This document shows positions 51,522 to 60,887 of a stretch of 64,000 nucleotides of DNA, piece after piece. This DNA is from CBDBCU01 sp965242615 (GTDB lineage Bacteria; Chloroflexota; Dehalococcoidia; Lucifugimonadales; UBA3495). The translations under genes were made by a program, and so were the position numbers. The stretch spans positions 310,001 through 374,000 of the forward strand of contig CBDESR010000004.1 in the NCBI GenBank assembly GCA_965242615.1, written 5' to 3'. Each line of letters starts with the position of its first letter. Position 1 is the first letter of the stretch. Under the pieces are notes generated by a model that was not told where the DNA came from, ran no database searches, and saw only the letters and a list, made by a program, of their open reading frames with translations.

Positions 51522-52499
51522 ATGGACGCCAAAACCTTGACTGTCGTGACCAACGCTCTGGACATAGCCATAGCAAGCGTGGTGGAAACTGAGTTCCAAA
51601 GGCTCGCTACTGCGGCCGGCCCGGAGCAAACCGCCAGCAATGTCCTGCGTTCTCTCCGCTCTTTTGAGCGTTTGCAACGAGGCGTTATGCCCACCTACAA
51701 CGAGTGGGACGCGGTCTTTTACGCTGCTTGGTATCATCCCGGCCATGTCAACTTGGCATACACGATCATCGAGAAAATACCCGCGCTCAATAACCCCCTG
51801 AAAAGCGGCAAAGGGAGTTTGCACATCAGGGATTTTGGCTGCGGTACTCTGGCGATGCAGTTCGGGTTGGCGCTTGCGGCTGCGGACTCGGTAGTTGCAC
51901 GATGGATTGTACCCCATATCAACATTTTCTCCGAAGATAGTAGCGAGCCTATGCGCGCTATTGGATGGAAGATTTGGGAGACTTTTGTGGGCGAAATCGC
52001 CAATAACAGGCAATACCCGGATCTTGCAACCCTGCGGCGAGTATGCGCTGGTATAACGTTTGAATCACAGCGTAAGGACGCTGGCTTGAGTTGGCTTACT
52101 GCCCTTCACGTGGCTTATGAAGAAAACACTCCGCAGGTCGAAAAGACTCTTGCTGATCGTATTGGAAAAGAGCAACCCGAATTAGTCGTGGTTACTGCTC
52201 ACCCAAGGGGTGCTCCGTACACCTTCCAAGCGCAACGTTATGGCTACTTTGATGAAAGCCAGACCATTCACGCGGCGGTATCCTCGCTGAGCGGTGTGTT
52301 CGGGCATACAACGTTATTTCGCTCGGACGTATATGATAAGTTCGTGCGCCCGGCCAACCTACTGTCCGAAGTTGATGACCGATTCCTCCAGAACTACCTG
52401 ACGAAATACAGGACAGGTTGGGTTACTCCATTTTGGGAAACCTCGAACTTTCTCTACGCCAAGAAAAAGGCGTATGATTTGGATGGCTTACCGTTCTAA
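51522..52499 (+). CDS. SAM-methyltransferase-like protein of unknown function
   Basis: 325 aa. A strong AGGAGG ribosome site and a near-perfect promoter. Rossmann-type glycine motif IRDFGCGTLAMQFGLALA (about 101-118) after a helical lead, then WIVPHINIFSEDSSEPMRAIG (acidic end of beta2). ELVVVTAHPRGAPY would be a catalytic-region strand. The C-terminus is mixed. No known subfamily. Located between the DUF1828 pair and the SplB-like gene, 43 bp before it, so the last two may be co-transcribed. Confidence 0.6.
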   Translation: MDAKTLTVVTNALDIAIASVVETEFQRLATAAGPEQTASNVLRSLRSFERLQRGVMPTYNEWDAVFYAAWYHPGHVNLAYTIIEKIPALNNPLKSGKGSLHIRDFGCGTLAMQFGLALAAADSVVARWIVPHINIFSEDSSEPMRAIGWKIWETFVGEIANNRQYPDLATLRRVCAGITFESQRKDAGLSWLTALHVAYEENTPQVEKTLADRIGKEQPELVVVTAHPRGAPYTFQAQRYGYFDESQTIHAAVSSLSGVFGHTTLFRSDVYDKFVRPANLLSEVDDRFLQNYLTKYRTGWVTPFWETSNFLYAKKKAYDLDGLPF

Positions 52500-52542
52500 A
52501 GAGTTGTTCTCAAGGCACCATCCGGTAGGGGGCTGAAATTTT

Positions 52543-53553
52543 ATGAAGCCCGACCACTGTCAACAATCGTTGCCCGGCATCGGTAGTACCGAGTCTGCGC
52601 TTGACGAGCAACCCCAAAGCGTAGCTGAAGCTACTGCTACTTATTACGTTGCGTCTCCTGCCGAAACTATTTCGAGAGTCGGTCGTTCCACCCGCATCGG
52701 CCACGTCGATATTGCCTACGCCCCGGCCCGGGAAATCCTCACCAAGGCCACCGGGTTTATGGATGCCTATGACTTTACCCTGAATCCCTATTCCGGGTGT
52801 TCCTTCGGCTGCGCTTACTGCTATGCCGCCTTTTTCAGCCGGGATACGGAGCGGCGGGACCGCTGGGGCTATTGGGTCAATGTCAAGGAGAACGCTGTTG
52901 AGTTGCTGGAGAAGCGCCTGAAGCGCCGCCCGAACTACTTGGACGGCAAGCTCATCTATATGAGCAGCGTTACCGACCCTTATCAGCCGGTAGAGCGGGA
53001 GTTGGGTTTGACCCGTCGTTTGCTGAAGCTGTTGGCCGCCGAGGGCCGCCAGCCCAAGCTGGTGGTGCAGACCCGCAGTCCGGATGTGGTACGGGATTGC
53101 GATTTGTTTCAGCAGATTGATGCCAATGGCGGGCGGGTGCAGGTCAATATGACTGTTACCACCGACGACGAGGACATCCGACGTACTTTTGAGCCGTTTT
53201 GTCCCAGCAATCCAGTGCGCTTGCGGGCGATTGCCGAAGTGCAAGCGGCCGGCGTGGAGGCTTGCGTCACGATGACGCCGCTGCTGATAGTATCCAGTCC
53301 CTATGCCTTTGCCGACAGCCTGCGCGATACCGGGGTGCAAAAGTTTATCGCCCAGCCCTTTCACTTCAACCAGGGCAAGTTTGTCGCCAAAACCCGGGAC
53401 GCGGCTTTTGACTTGATGGCGGAAAAACTGAACTGCGACCGGGCGGTTTTCCGGAGGGAGTACCTGGAGCATTATCGGATGGTATTTGGCGTACTGCGGG
53501 ATACGCTGCCGGAACTGGGCGAGGGTAAGGATGGGTTCAAGCCGCCTTTTTAG
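52543..53553 (+). CDS. SplB-like radical SAM protein
   Basis: 336 aa. YSGCSFGCAYCYAAFF (about 84-99) holds CxxxCxxC, the ligands of a [4Fe-4S] cluster that cleaves SAM. LIYMSSVTDPYQPVER, LVVQTRSPDVVRD and VQVNMTVTTDDEDIRRTFEP are the family strands. Resembles the Rv2578c/SplB-like group, distinct from true spore photoproduct lyases, with an unknown role often near nucleic-acid-processing genes. The N-terminal 60 residues are poorly conserved and the start may be later. Confidence 0.82.
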   Translation: MKPDHCQQSLPGIGSTESALDEQPQSVAEATATYYVASPAETISRVGRSTRIGHVDIAYAPAREILTKATGFMDAYDFTLNPYSGCSFGCAYCYAAFFSRDTERRDRWGYWVNVKENAVELLEKRLKRRPNYLDGKLIYMSSVTDPYQPVERELGLTRRLLKLLAAEGRQPKLVVQTRSPDVVRDCDLFQQIDANGGRVQVNMTVTTDDEDIRRTFEPFCPSNPVRLRAIAEVQAAGVEACVTMTPLLIVSSPYAFADSLRDTGVQKFIAQPFHFNQGKFVAKTRDAAFDLMAEKLNCDRAVFRREYLEHYRMVFGVLRDTLPELGEGKDGFKPPF

Positions 53554-53666
53554 GTATCCCGACTTTTGCCGCCCATATCCTAAACTCGAGTCAATCAAGG
53601 TTGACCTATACCTAGCGCCTTGTTAGAATGGCAAGCAGTTTTGCGGCCGGTGGGGATCGGGTAGGA

Positions 53667-54278
53667 ATGATTGTTATTGGCCTGACCGGGGGAATTGGCA
53701 GCGGCAAGAGCGAGGTTTCCCGCATTTTGCAGGGGCTGGGCGCCGCCGTGATTAACGCCGACCAGGTGGGACATCAAGCCTATATGCCCCATTCGGAAAC
53801 CTGGCGGGAGATTGTCGCCGCTTTCGGGGAGCAGGTACTTCAGGAAAGCGGGGAGATTGACCGCCGTCAGCTGGGCGGGATTGTCTTTGCGGACCCGGAG
53901 CAGTTGGCTCGGCTGAACGCCATTATGCACCCCCGGATGGCGCAGATGGTAGCCGAGCAGTTGGCGGAGCTACGGGCAGACGGTTGCCCGGCGGCAGTGG
54001 TCGAGGCGGCGGTGCTGTTGGAAGCCGGTTGGGATGCGCTGGTGGATGAAGTGTGGACGACCGACGCCCCGGAGGAGGCAGTGGCCGCCCGGTTGCAGGA
54101 GCGCAGTGGTCTGGAGCCGGCGGAAGTGCGCAAGCGAATGGCGGCGCAGCTGCCGGCGGCGGAACGGGCCGCCCGGGCGGCGGCGGTTATCAGCAACGCC
54201 GGTTCTCGGGAAATTTTGGAAGCTACGGTTAAGGAACTTTGGGCCAGCAGGGTCCAAGGAAGGATTGAACGAAAGTAA
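53667..54278 (+). CDS. coaE: Dephospho-CoA kinase
   Basis: 203 aa from ATG 53667 (GTAGGA upstream). Final step of CoA synthesis. P-loop GLTGGIGSGKS (about 5-15), DQVGHQAY near 35 in the lid entrance, and VEAAVLLEAGWDALVDEVW (about 112-130), typical CoaE core. Length is normal. Its stop and the next start share a base (TAATG), so it heads the coaE-moxR-nudix-norD group. Confidence 0.92.
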   Translation: MIVIGLTGGIGSGKSEVSRILQGLGAAVINADQVGHQAYMPHSETWREIVAAFGEQVLQESGEIDRRQLGGIVFADPEQLARLNAIMHPRMAQMVAEQLAELRADGCPAAVVEAAVLLEAGWDALVDEVWTTDAPEEAVAARLQERSGLEPAEVRKRMAAQLPAAERAARAAAVISNAGSREILEATVKELWASRVQGRIERK

Positions 54279-55192
54279 TGGTAGATACCATCGACGCGGC
54301 GGAACCCGAATACAAAGAGTACGCCATTGAGGAGTTCCTGGTGCGCAGCGAGCCGTATTATCGGCCGGTTGGGGACGAACTGGAACTCTTTTCGGCGGCC
54401 TATAACCAGCACATTCCGGTGCTGCTGAAGGGGCCGACCGGGTGCGGCAAAACCCGGTTTGTGGAGTATATGGCCTGGAAACTGGGGCGGCCAATGACGG
54501 TAATTCGGCCTCAAGACGGCGGCCGGCCGGCTCAGGAACTGCGGGAGGGCGAGGTGCGGGTGCCGCTGGTTACTATCGCCTGCCATGAGGATTTGACGGC
54601 CAGCGATTTGGTGGGCCGCTACCTGCTGGATTCGGAAGGCACCCGCTGGATTGACGGGCCGATGACCCGGGCGGTCAAGGCCGGGGCGATTCTGTACTTG
54701 GACGAGGTGGTGGAAGCGCGCAAGGATACTACCGTGCTGATTCATCCCTTGACCGACCACCGGCGTATCCTGCCGGTGGAAAAGACGGGGCAGATTATCG
54801 AGGCGGATGACCGCTTTCTGCTGTGCATTTCCTACAATCCGCACTATCAGAGCGCGCTGAAGGACTTGAAACACAGCACCCGGCAGCGGTTTATTTCCGT
54901 GGAGTTTGACTATCCGCCGGCGGATATTGAAGCGGAAATTGTGCAGCGGGAAAGCGGCTGCACCGCGGAGCAGGCGGCGGCCCTGTCCAAACTGGGGGAG
55001 AAGGTTCGCAATCTGCGGGATCATGGGCTGCAAGAGGGGGCCAGCACCCGGCTGCTGATTTACGCCGGCCGGCTGATGACCGAGGGCATCCCGGCCCGGC
55101 GGGCTTGTCAGGTGGCGATTGTGTGGACGCTGACCGATGAACCGGAGTTGCAGCGCAGCGTCGAAGAGGTGGTATCCTCTATTTTTGAGTAG
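54278..55192 (+). CDS. MoxR-type AAA+ ATPase (NorQ/CbbQ-like)
   Basis: 304 aa. Walker A GPTGCGKT (about 48-55), Walker B AILYLDEVVEARKD (about 137-150), sensor 1 FLLCISYNPHYQ, arginine region in STRQRFISV. Acts as a chaperone remodelling a partner with help of the VWA protein encoded downstream, as NorQ-NorD and CbbQ-CbbO do. The client protein is unknown; no rubisco or NO reductase gene is in the window. Confidence 0.88.
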   Translation: MVDTIDAAEPEYKEYAIEEFLVRSEPYYRPVGDELELFSAAYNQHIPVLLKGPTGCGKTRFVEYMAWKLGRPMTVIRPQDGGRPAQELREGEVRVPLVTIACHEDLTASDLVGRYLLDSEGTRWIDGPMTRAVKAGAILYLDEVVEARKDTTVLIHPLTDHRRILPVEKTGQIIEADDRFLLCISYNPHYQSALKDLKHSTRQRFISVEFDYPPADIEAEIVQRESGCTAEQAAALSKLGEKVRNLRDHGLQEGASTRLLIYAGRLMTEGIPARRACQVAIVWTLTDEPELQRSVEEVVSSIFE

Positions 55193-55207
55193 GAGGATTG
55201 GAGGAGC

Positions 55208-55780
55208 GTGGCTACCGCGGACCGCATCAAGGAACGGCTGGCCGGCCGGGTCAAGTGGAGCGTGACCGACGACAGCTTGATGCCGGCCGCCGTGCTGCTC
55301 CTGCTGTATAACAAGGAGGGCGCGGACTGCATCCTGCTGAACAAGCGGTCGGAGCAGGTGGAACATCACAAGGGGGAAATCTCCTTCCCCGGCGGGGCGC
55401 GGGATCCGGAAGACCGGGATTTTCTGGATACGGCGCTGCGGGAAGCGGAGGAGGAGATGGGGATAAGCCCCGGGGATGTTACCATCCTGGGGGAACTGGA
55501 TGATGTGGTTACGCGGAGCCGGTTCGGGGTTCGGGTTTTTATCGGCGCCATTCCCTATCCCTACCCTTTCCGGCCCAGCGACTTGGAAATCGCTGAGGTG
55601 CTGGAAGTGCCGGTAGCCAGTCTGTATGACCCGGCTAATGTGCGCTGGGAAACCCGGCGGACGCCGGAAGGGGAACTGGTTACGGTCTATTCTTACGCCT
55701 ATGGGGAACATCTGGTATTCGGGGCCACGGCAAAAATTCTCCAACAGTTTCTCGAACTGATGGCAGACGGTCTGAAGTAA
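55208..55780 (+). CDS. Nudix hydrolase, CoA pyrophosphatase-like
   Basis: 190 aa from GTG 55208 (GGAGG upstream). Nudix box GGARDPEDRDFLDTALREAEEEMGIS (Gly to Gly, E residues at about 66-88), SFPGGARDPEDRDF matching the NudL/YeaB subfamily with its LLNKRSEQVEHHKGEIS lead. Probably hydrolyses CoA or related dinucleotides to 4'-phosphopantetheine and 3',5'-ADP. Lies between moxR and the VWA gene; its link to them is unclear, though coaE in the same unit also concerns CoA. Confidence 0.87.
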   Translation: MATADRIKERLAGRVKWSVTDDSLMPAAVLLLLYNKEGADCILLNKRSEQVEHHKGEISFPGGARDPEDRDFLDTALREAEEEMGISPGDVTILGELDDVVTRSRFGVRVFIGAIPYPYPFRPSDLEIAEVLEVPVASLYDPANVRWETRRTPEGELVTVYSYAYGEHLVFGATAKILQQFLELMADGLK

Positions 55781-55795
55781 GGAGGGGTCATCACC

Positions 55796-58700
55796 TTGAG
55801 CAATGCTCCCTTTGACCAGGTAGAAGCGGAACTGGCTAAACTGCCGCCGGCGTTGCTGGACACTTACCGGGAAGCCGCCGACGGGATGACTACGGCCTTT
55901 TCCGACGAGGAACTGACCCTGTGGGCCAAGGAAGGGGTTACGATAGCAACCCAGACTGTCCGCTCTTGGGAGGCGGCAGTGGAGTACTATCGGGCGGGGC
56001 CGCCGGTGGCCCGGTCGCTGGCTTTTGCCTCGTTTATGCAGTGGGCGCGGTGCGGCACTTATTTGTCCCAGGATTCCCCGGCCTTGGCCGTATCCTTTTT
56101 CAAGGCCAGCCCGTCCATCGTTTCCAACTTGCGGCCGCAGTATATTCCCCGCTGGGCCGGGTTGGGCCGCAGCCTGTATAAGGGGACTTGGAAGTCCAGC
56201 ACCCTGTCGGCCCGGTTCTTTGAGGTCAGCCCCGACTTGATTCGGAGCCTGCCGTTCTGGGATGTGGAGGTTTTCGCAGCGCTGATTGAAGCCCTGTCGT
56301 ACAAATCGTATGACATTGCGTTGGAGTGTCTGACTTTGGGGCGGGATGTGCTGCCGGGTATGGGCCGGGAGCGGGAAGCCTTTTTGTCGATGTCCCGGGC
56401 TTTGTCCGATGGCAACTGGCGGGAAGTGAAAAGCTGCCTGAGTATGGCGCCCAAGGCGTTGCAGCAGATTGAGGAGGGACAGACCAGCCGCTTTCTCAAG
56501 CTGGGGGAACGGCTGACCAAGGTGGGCATCCGGGATACCGCCAAGTTTCTGTCGGATGGCAGCCAGGCGTTGGGGCAAGTTCCGCAAGGCTCCCAAGCCC
56601 ATATTCTGGACTTGTGCGAGGGGCTTTTGGCGGTGTCTCCGGAGGCGGTGCCGTCTTTCCTGAAAAGCCTGGAGGGGGTGCTGCATCGTATCACGCTCCA
56701 GCAGTTGGATACCTGGTTTCAGCAGGGTGTCCATTTGTTGCAGGAAAACCCGGAAAGCGGCATTGCCTTTTTCAAGGTGGAATCCAACACTTCCGAGGCG
56801 CTGCTGGAAACTCTTTCGTCCAGCTTGGAACTGGATAAGGTCAAGGGAGTGGTGCGGCTTTACTGCCGGGCGTTGTCCGGGTCGCCCATTGAGGTGCTGA
56901 ACACCCAGGAACTGGTGCGGAAAAACATCGGCTGGGTGGATGAGGATTCGGCATCGACTGATGGCAGCAAGGTTTTCCTGCCGCCGGTGGTGGACCACTA
57001 TCAAGACAAGAGTGAAAACTTTTCCTGGTTCAAGGTGGTGGCTACCCATCAGGTCGGCCACCTGGAGTTTGGCAGTTTCGAGTTTGACTTCAGCCGGCCG
57101 GCCACCCGGTTTGAGGAGGAACGGCGGTTTGCCTTGGAGCGGGAGCGGGCGGCGGCGCAAATCAGCGAGGATGTGCTGGTGGCGGAGGAAGCGGACGGGC
57201 AGACGCGGGCCTTTACCGAAATCGGCCGGTTTCTGAACCTGTTTGATGACCGCAAGCTGGCCTTTGACCTGTTCACGGTGCTGGAGGATTGCCGGCTGGA
57301 TTACCGTATCAAGACGGAGTATCCGGGCATTCGGCGAGCGGCCGCCGGGGTGCAGGCGGAAACCTTGGCGCGCCGGCCGCAGGTGGAAGATTTGCCTTTG
57401 CAGGAAGCCCTGGTTGAACTGCTGATTAAGATGAGTCTGGAGCAGTTCAAGGACCTGCCGATCCCGGTGGAATATCAGGAAGAGGCGACGATGCTGGCCC
57501 GTATCCTGCACCAACTGCGAGATGCGGCGGCGGTAGTGGAGGATACGGCCGAGGCTACGTTGCGGGCTTATGAAATCATCTCTAGGTTGGAGAATGAAAC
57601 GCAGCCGGAAGACCAATGGGAACCGGAGGATATGGACAGTCCCGGGGACTTTTCCGAGGAGGAGTTTCAATCCCTGCTGGACAAACTGCAAGCGTCCCAG
57701 GATGCTTCCGGGCAAGGCGGGGAGAGTGAACCCTACGAGTCGCCGGAGCCGGTGGATTACCGGGGGGATTTCAAGCCGGAGATGGTGCAGCTGCTGACCA
57801 AGCTCCAGATGGACCAGAACCAGCAGGGCGAAGGGGAGCCGATGTCCCAGGAAATGCTGGAACAACTGCTCCAGGACAGCGCGGAGTTGGAGCTGGACGC
57901 GGAGCAGGGGGACATTAACAACAGTATGAGCACCTTTGCTCAGAACATTATGAAGGAAGCGGGGGTGCCGCCGCCTAACTCCCAGCCGGGACAGGGCTAC
58001 GGGCCGCTGCTGCACGATGATGACCAGGGCGGGGAACTGGAAGCCCGGGAGCCGCGGGCCTATGTCTATGACGAGTGGGACTTTCGGGCCAACGATTACA
58101 AGCCGCGCTGGTGCGTGGTCAAGGAAAAGACGCTGGACGAGGGCGATCCGGTGTTTTACAACGACGCCCTGAAAAACTATTCGTCGCTGCTGAACCACAT
58201 CAAGCGGCAGTTCGAGTTGATAATGCCGGAGACCTTCCGCAAGATTTACCGGATGGTGGACGGGGAGGATATTGACCTGAACGCCGCGCTGGAAGCGGCC
58301 GCCGACATTCGGATGAAAGTGCCGCCGGATGAGAAAATCTACTGGCGGCGGAACAAGATTGAGCGGGATGTGGCGGTGGTGTTCCTGCTCGATATGAGCG
58401 CGTCCACCGCCGAGGCCATTGACGAAGGCCGGCACACGGTCGACGACCGGGACGCGCCGGATGATCCGGTGGAGTATATGGTCTGGCTGCGCCGCCGCCG
58501 GGAGGGGCTGGTGCGCCGCCATTACAAGCGGATTATCGACTTGGAAAAGGAAAGCACCGCGCTGCTGATTCAGGCGTTGGAGTCCATCGGGGATACCTAT
58601 GGCATCTACGGCTTTTCCGGCTACGGGCGGGAAAATGTCGAGTTCTATGTCATCAAGGACATCGAGGAGACTTTCAGCGAGCGGATTAAGCGGCGCATTG

Positions 58701-59053
58701 ACAAGATAACGCCGCTGCACGCCACCCGGATGGGCAGCGCCATCCGCCACGCCATCACCAAGCTGGAAAATCAGGACTCGCCGACCAAGATAATGTTCCT
58801 GATTAGCGACGGTCGGCCGCAAGACCGGGGCTACAGCCGGGAGGGCGTGGAAAAGGAGTACGCCGTCCACGACACCCACATGGCGCTGCTGGAAGCCAAG
58901 CGGAAGGATATTACGCCCTTCTGCCTGACGGTGGACAAGGCGGGCCACGACTACCTGAAGGAGATGTGCGGGGATATGGGCTACGAGGTGCTCAGCGAAA
59001 TCTGGGCATTGCCGGAGCGGCTGCCGATGCTGTACCGGCAGCTTACTGCCTAG
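55796..59053 (+). CDS. NorD/CbbO-like VWA-domain protein, large
   Basis: 1085 aa from TTG 55796 with AAGGAGGGG upstream. Residues 1-360 form a helical repeat region (repeated SVSFFKASPSI/ALSDGNWREVK-like units); about 370-560 a metal-like central domain (FSWFKVVATHQVGHLEFGSF); about 580-700 acidic linker; 860-1085 a von Willebrand A domain, MIDAS DMSAST (about 865-870), SDGRPQDRGYSREG and EKEYAVHDTHMALL. In NorD/CbbO the VWA part docks the MoxR ATPase encoded just upstream. Ends in a clear terminator. Confidence 0.9.
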   Translation: MSNAPFDQVEAELAKLPPALLDTYREAADGMTTAFSDEELTLWAKEGVTIATQTVRSWEAAVEYYRAGPPVARSLAFASFMQWARCGTYLSQDSPALAVSFFKASPSIVSNLRPQYIPRWAGLGRSLYKGTWKSSTLSARFFEVSPDLIRSLPFWDVEVFAALIEALSYKSYDIALECLTLGRDVLPGMGREREAFLSMSRALSDGNWREVKSCLSMAPKALQQIEEGQTSRFLKLGERLTKVGIRDTAKFLSDGSQALGQVPQGSQAHILDLCEGLLAVSPEAVPSFLKSLEGVLHRITLQQLDTWFQQGVHLLQENPESGIAFFKVESNTSEALLETLSSSLELDKVKGVVRLYCRALSGSPIEVLNTQELVRKNIGWVDEDSASTDGSKVFLPPVVDHYQDKSENFSWFKVVATHQVGHLEFGSFEFDFSRPATRFEEERRFALERERAAAQISEDVLVAEEADGQTRAFTEIGRFLNLFDDRKLAFDLFTVLEDCRLDYRIKTEYPGIRRAAAGVQAETLARRPQVEDLPLQEALVELLIKMSLEQFKDLPIPVEYQEEATMLARILHQLRDAAAVVEDTAEATLRAYEIISRLENETQPEDQWEPEDMDSPGDFSEEEFQSLLDKLQASQDASGQGGESEPYESPEPVDYRGDFKPEMVQLLTKLQMDQNQQGEGEPMSQEMLEQLLQDSAELELDAEQGDINNSMSTFAQNIMKEAGVPPPNSQPGQGYGPLLHDDDQGGELEAREPRAYVYDEWDFRANDYKPRWCVVKEKTLDEGDPVFYNDALKNYSSLLNHIKRQFELIMPETFRKIYRMVDGEDIDLNAALEAAADIRMKVPPDEKIYWRRNKIERDVAVVFLLDMSASTAEAIDEGRHTVDDRDAPDDPVEYMVWLRRRREGLVRRHYKRIIDLEKESTALLIQALESIGDTYGIYGFSGYGRENVEFYVIKDIEETFSERIKRRIDKITPLHATRMGSAIRHAITKLENQDSPTKIMFLISDGRPQDRGYSREGVEKEYAVHDTHMALLEAKRKDITPFCLTVDKAGHDYLKEMCGDMGYEVLSEIWALPERLPMLYRQLTA

Positions 59054-59087
59054 CGGCGGGATAGTCCGGGGGATTTACATAAAGACT

Positions 59088-59116
59088 GGGGCCGGTGGTG
59101 AGCCGGCCCCGGTTTT
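59088..59116 (+). terminator. Terminator of the coaE-norD operon
   Basis: GGGGCCGG (59088-59095) pairs with CCGGCCCC (59103-59110), 7-nt loop, T4 tract at 59113-59116. Confidence 0.8.
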
Positions 59117-59210
59117 GTTGGAGAGACTTTTATTTGCTGGGACTTGCTCGGAACCTAAGAAAGACCTGGTCGAGATTGCCGGACGGCCAAGGCCTTCCGC
59201 TAATCCGCGC

Positions 59211-60698
59211 TTACGGCAAGCCGGCCGGTTGCGCCGCCTTTTCCAGGTACCCCCTAGCCCATTCTACCGCCAACTTTATCACTATGCGCTGGTCGATGGG
59301 GGGATTGCCGTACCAGTAGCCATCCCGCCGGTTAGCCTGTCGCAAGGCGGTAAGCGTCATCCGATTGCCTTTCCGGCCGTTGCAGGGGCGGCACAGGATA
59401 GCCCGGTTATCCAAGGGATTATGCCCGCCCTCCGCCTTGGGCATAATGTGGTCCAAGTCAAAATGCCGGTCGTCCCCATGGGGCGGCTCGAAGCCGCAGC
59501 CCCAACATACCGCCCCCCACTGCTTAATCAGGATGGCCTTCATTTCCGGGTTGCTGAACAGCGGCCGCCGTTCAATCTGCTGCAAATGCGGGGCCGCCGT
59601 AGCCGCCGCGTCGGTTCGTTCCGGCGGCACGGTTACCAGTTGCACATCCTCCGGCCGCCATACTTGCTTTTCCGCATTCAGCCGGTCGAGTACCATCTGA
59701 TAAGCGCCCGTCCACAAGTCCATGCCAATCCATTGGCGGCCCAATCGTTCCGCCGCCACCGGCGTGGTAGCGCACCCTGCGAAGGGGTCTAGCACAAAGT
59801 CCCCCTCGTTACTGCTTGCCTTGATTATCCGCTCAAGCAAGGCCAAGGGCTTCTGCGTGGGGTAGCCAACCCGCTCGGATTTTGGGGTATGCATCATGTC
59901 CGGGATAGTATCCCAAACATCCCCAACCATTTTGGGATCCAGAACGAAATCGCCTACCCGCTCAAGGAAATACTTGATGCGGATATTCCCGTTACGGGTT
60001 TCGTATATTCGTCCCTCATCCCGCAGCTCCGCGATGCTTTTATCGGTGTAATTACCGCGCGGGGCAGTCTTGAAGGGGCGGCCGTCATTGCCGATTCGGA
60101 TATGACTCGGCAAATCACTTACCGGATGCTTTACCGGCAAATAATCAGGCCGATAGGTATGGCAATCACCTTCCTTGTTGTAGGCCAAAATGGAATCGTG
60201 ATTGCGCGGGAATTGCTTACCTACCGCCTTTGAGCCGGTATAAGCCCAAACGATTTCGTTGCGGAAATTATCCGCGCCAAAGATACCGTCCAGCAAGCAT
60301 TTGGTCCAAGCGTGGGCGGTGTGGTCGATGTGCAGGTACAGGCTGCCGGTGGGTTTCAGGATACGGTGACATTCCATCAGCCGCACGCCCAGCCAGCACA
60401 GGAAGGCCGCCATATCTTGCCCATAAGTTTCCCGCGCCGCCTGAATTACCCACCACGCCTTGGGCCAGTCGTCCTGGATGGCGTCCACCCATTCGGGCTG
60501 CACATCATCCTCCCACCGCCAGCGGTCGTTGAACCTTGCGCCGGACGCCAGGCTGTTGGGGGTGGCGTGAAAATCCCGGCTCTTGTTAAAGGGCGGGTCC
60601 GTGGCAATCAAATCCACGGTCGCGCTGTTAATGCCTTGGAGGAAGGGCAAGTTGTCGCCCTGATATAGGGTCCGATTCGCAAAGTTGGGCAGTCCCAT
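59211..60698 (-). CDS. DNA methyltransferase fused to HNH nuclease domain, copy 2
   Basis: 495 aa, the same plan as the protein at 48541: motif IV DLIATDPPFNKS (about 30-41), SLYLHIDHTAHAW, motif I FVLDPFAGCATT (about 298-309), then CWGCGFEPPHGDDRHFDLDH and CRPCNGRKGNR forming the zinc/HNH module (about 395-450), and a shared C-terminal WYGNPPIDQRI block. The two copies differ in the middle (about 100-260), where the target-recognition region should lie, so they probably methylate different sequences. Gene direction is opposite to copy 1. Confidence 0.85.
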   Translation of the reverse strand: MGLPNFANRTLYQGDNLPFLQGINSATVDLIATDPPFNKSRDFHATPNSLASGARFNDRWRWEDDVQPEWVDAIQDDWPKAWWVIQAARETYGQDMAAFLCWLGVRLMECHRILKPTGSLYLHIDHTAHAWTKCLLDGIFGADNFRNEIVWAYTGSKAVGKQFPRNHDSILAYNKEGDCHTYRPDYLPVKHPVSDLPSHIRIGNDGRPFKTAPRGNYTDKSIAELRDEGRIYETRNGNIRIKYFLERVGDFVLDPKMVGDVWDTIPDMMHTPKSERVGYPTQKPLALLERIIKASSNEGDFVLDPFAGCATTPVAAERLGRQWIGMDLWTGAYQMVLDRLNAEKQVWRPEDVQLVTVPPERTDAAATAAPHLQQIERRPLFSNPEMKAILIKQWGAVCWGCGFEPPHGDDRHFDLDHIMPKAEGGHNPLDNRAILCRPCNGRKGNRMTLTALRQANRRDGYWYGNPPIDQRIVIKLAVEWARGYLEKAAQPAGLP

Positions 60699-60740
60699 AG
60701 CGGCGACTCTCTTTTCTTGGTTGTGGTTCCCGCCTGGTAT

Positions 60741-60839
60741 CTACTCCCTGCCCTCGGCCACAATCAGTTTGCGCAGTTCGGTTAGGGCGGTGTTGGCGGC
60801 GCGGCGTTTGACGACGATGCGGCGGGGCGGGGTGCGGGA
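60741..60839 (-). repeat. Duplicated 3' end of cinA
   Basis: These 99 bp match 62252-62350, the last 33 codons of cinA including its stop, at about 92 percent identity in the same orientation. Detached from the gene, they sit on the far side of the cassette at 60886-62198. Confidence 0.85.
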
Positions 60840-60858
60840 TAGTCGGAGCAGGTGATTC

Positions 60859-60887
60859 AGAGGGGCGGTATTGAATACCGCCCCTCT
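60859..60887 (-). terminator. Hairpin at the end of the cassette
   Basis: Perfect 13-bp stem (60859-60871 with 60875-60887), 3-nt loop, overlapping the stop codon of the gene at 60886. Confidence 0.7.

Noticed and set aside
51405..52013. N-terminal extension of the DUF6978-like gene
   Set aside because: It runs antisense to the gene at 51522, which has a strong promoter and ribosome site; the start at 51404 gives a normal-size protein.
52510..53598. Minus-strand open frame opposite the SplB-like gene
   Set aside because: Shadow frame; the plus strand holds the CxxxCxxC radical SAM motif.
53867..58948. 1693-codon minus-strand open frame
   Set aside because: Exact antisense of coaE, moxR, nudix and the VWA gene, all recognisable; long antisense frames are common at this GC content.
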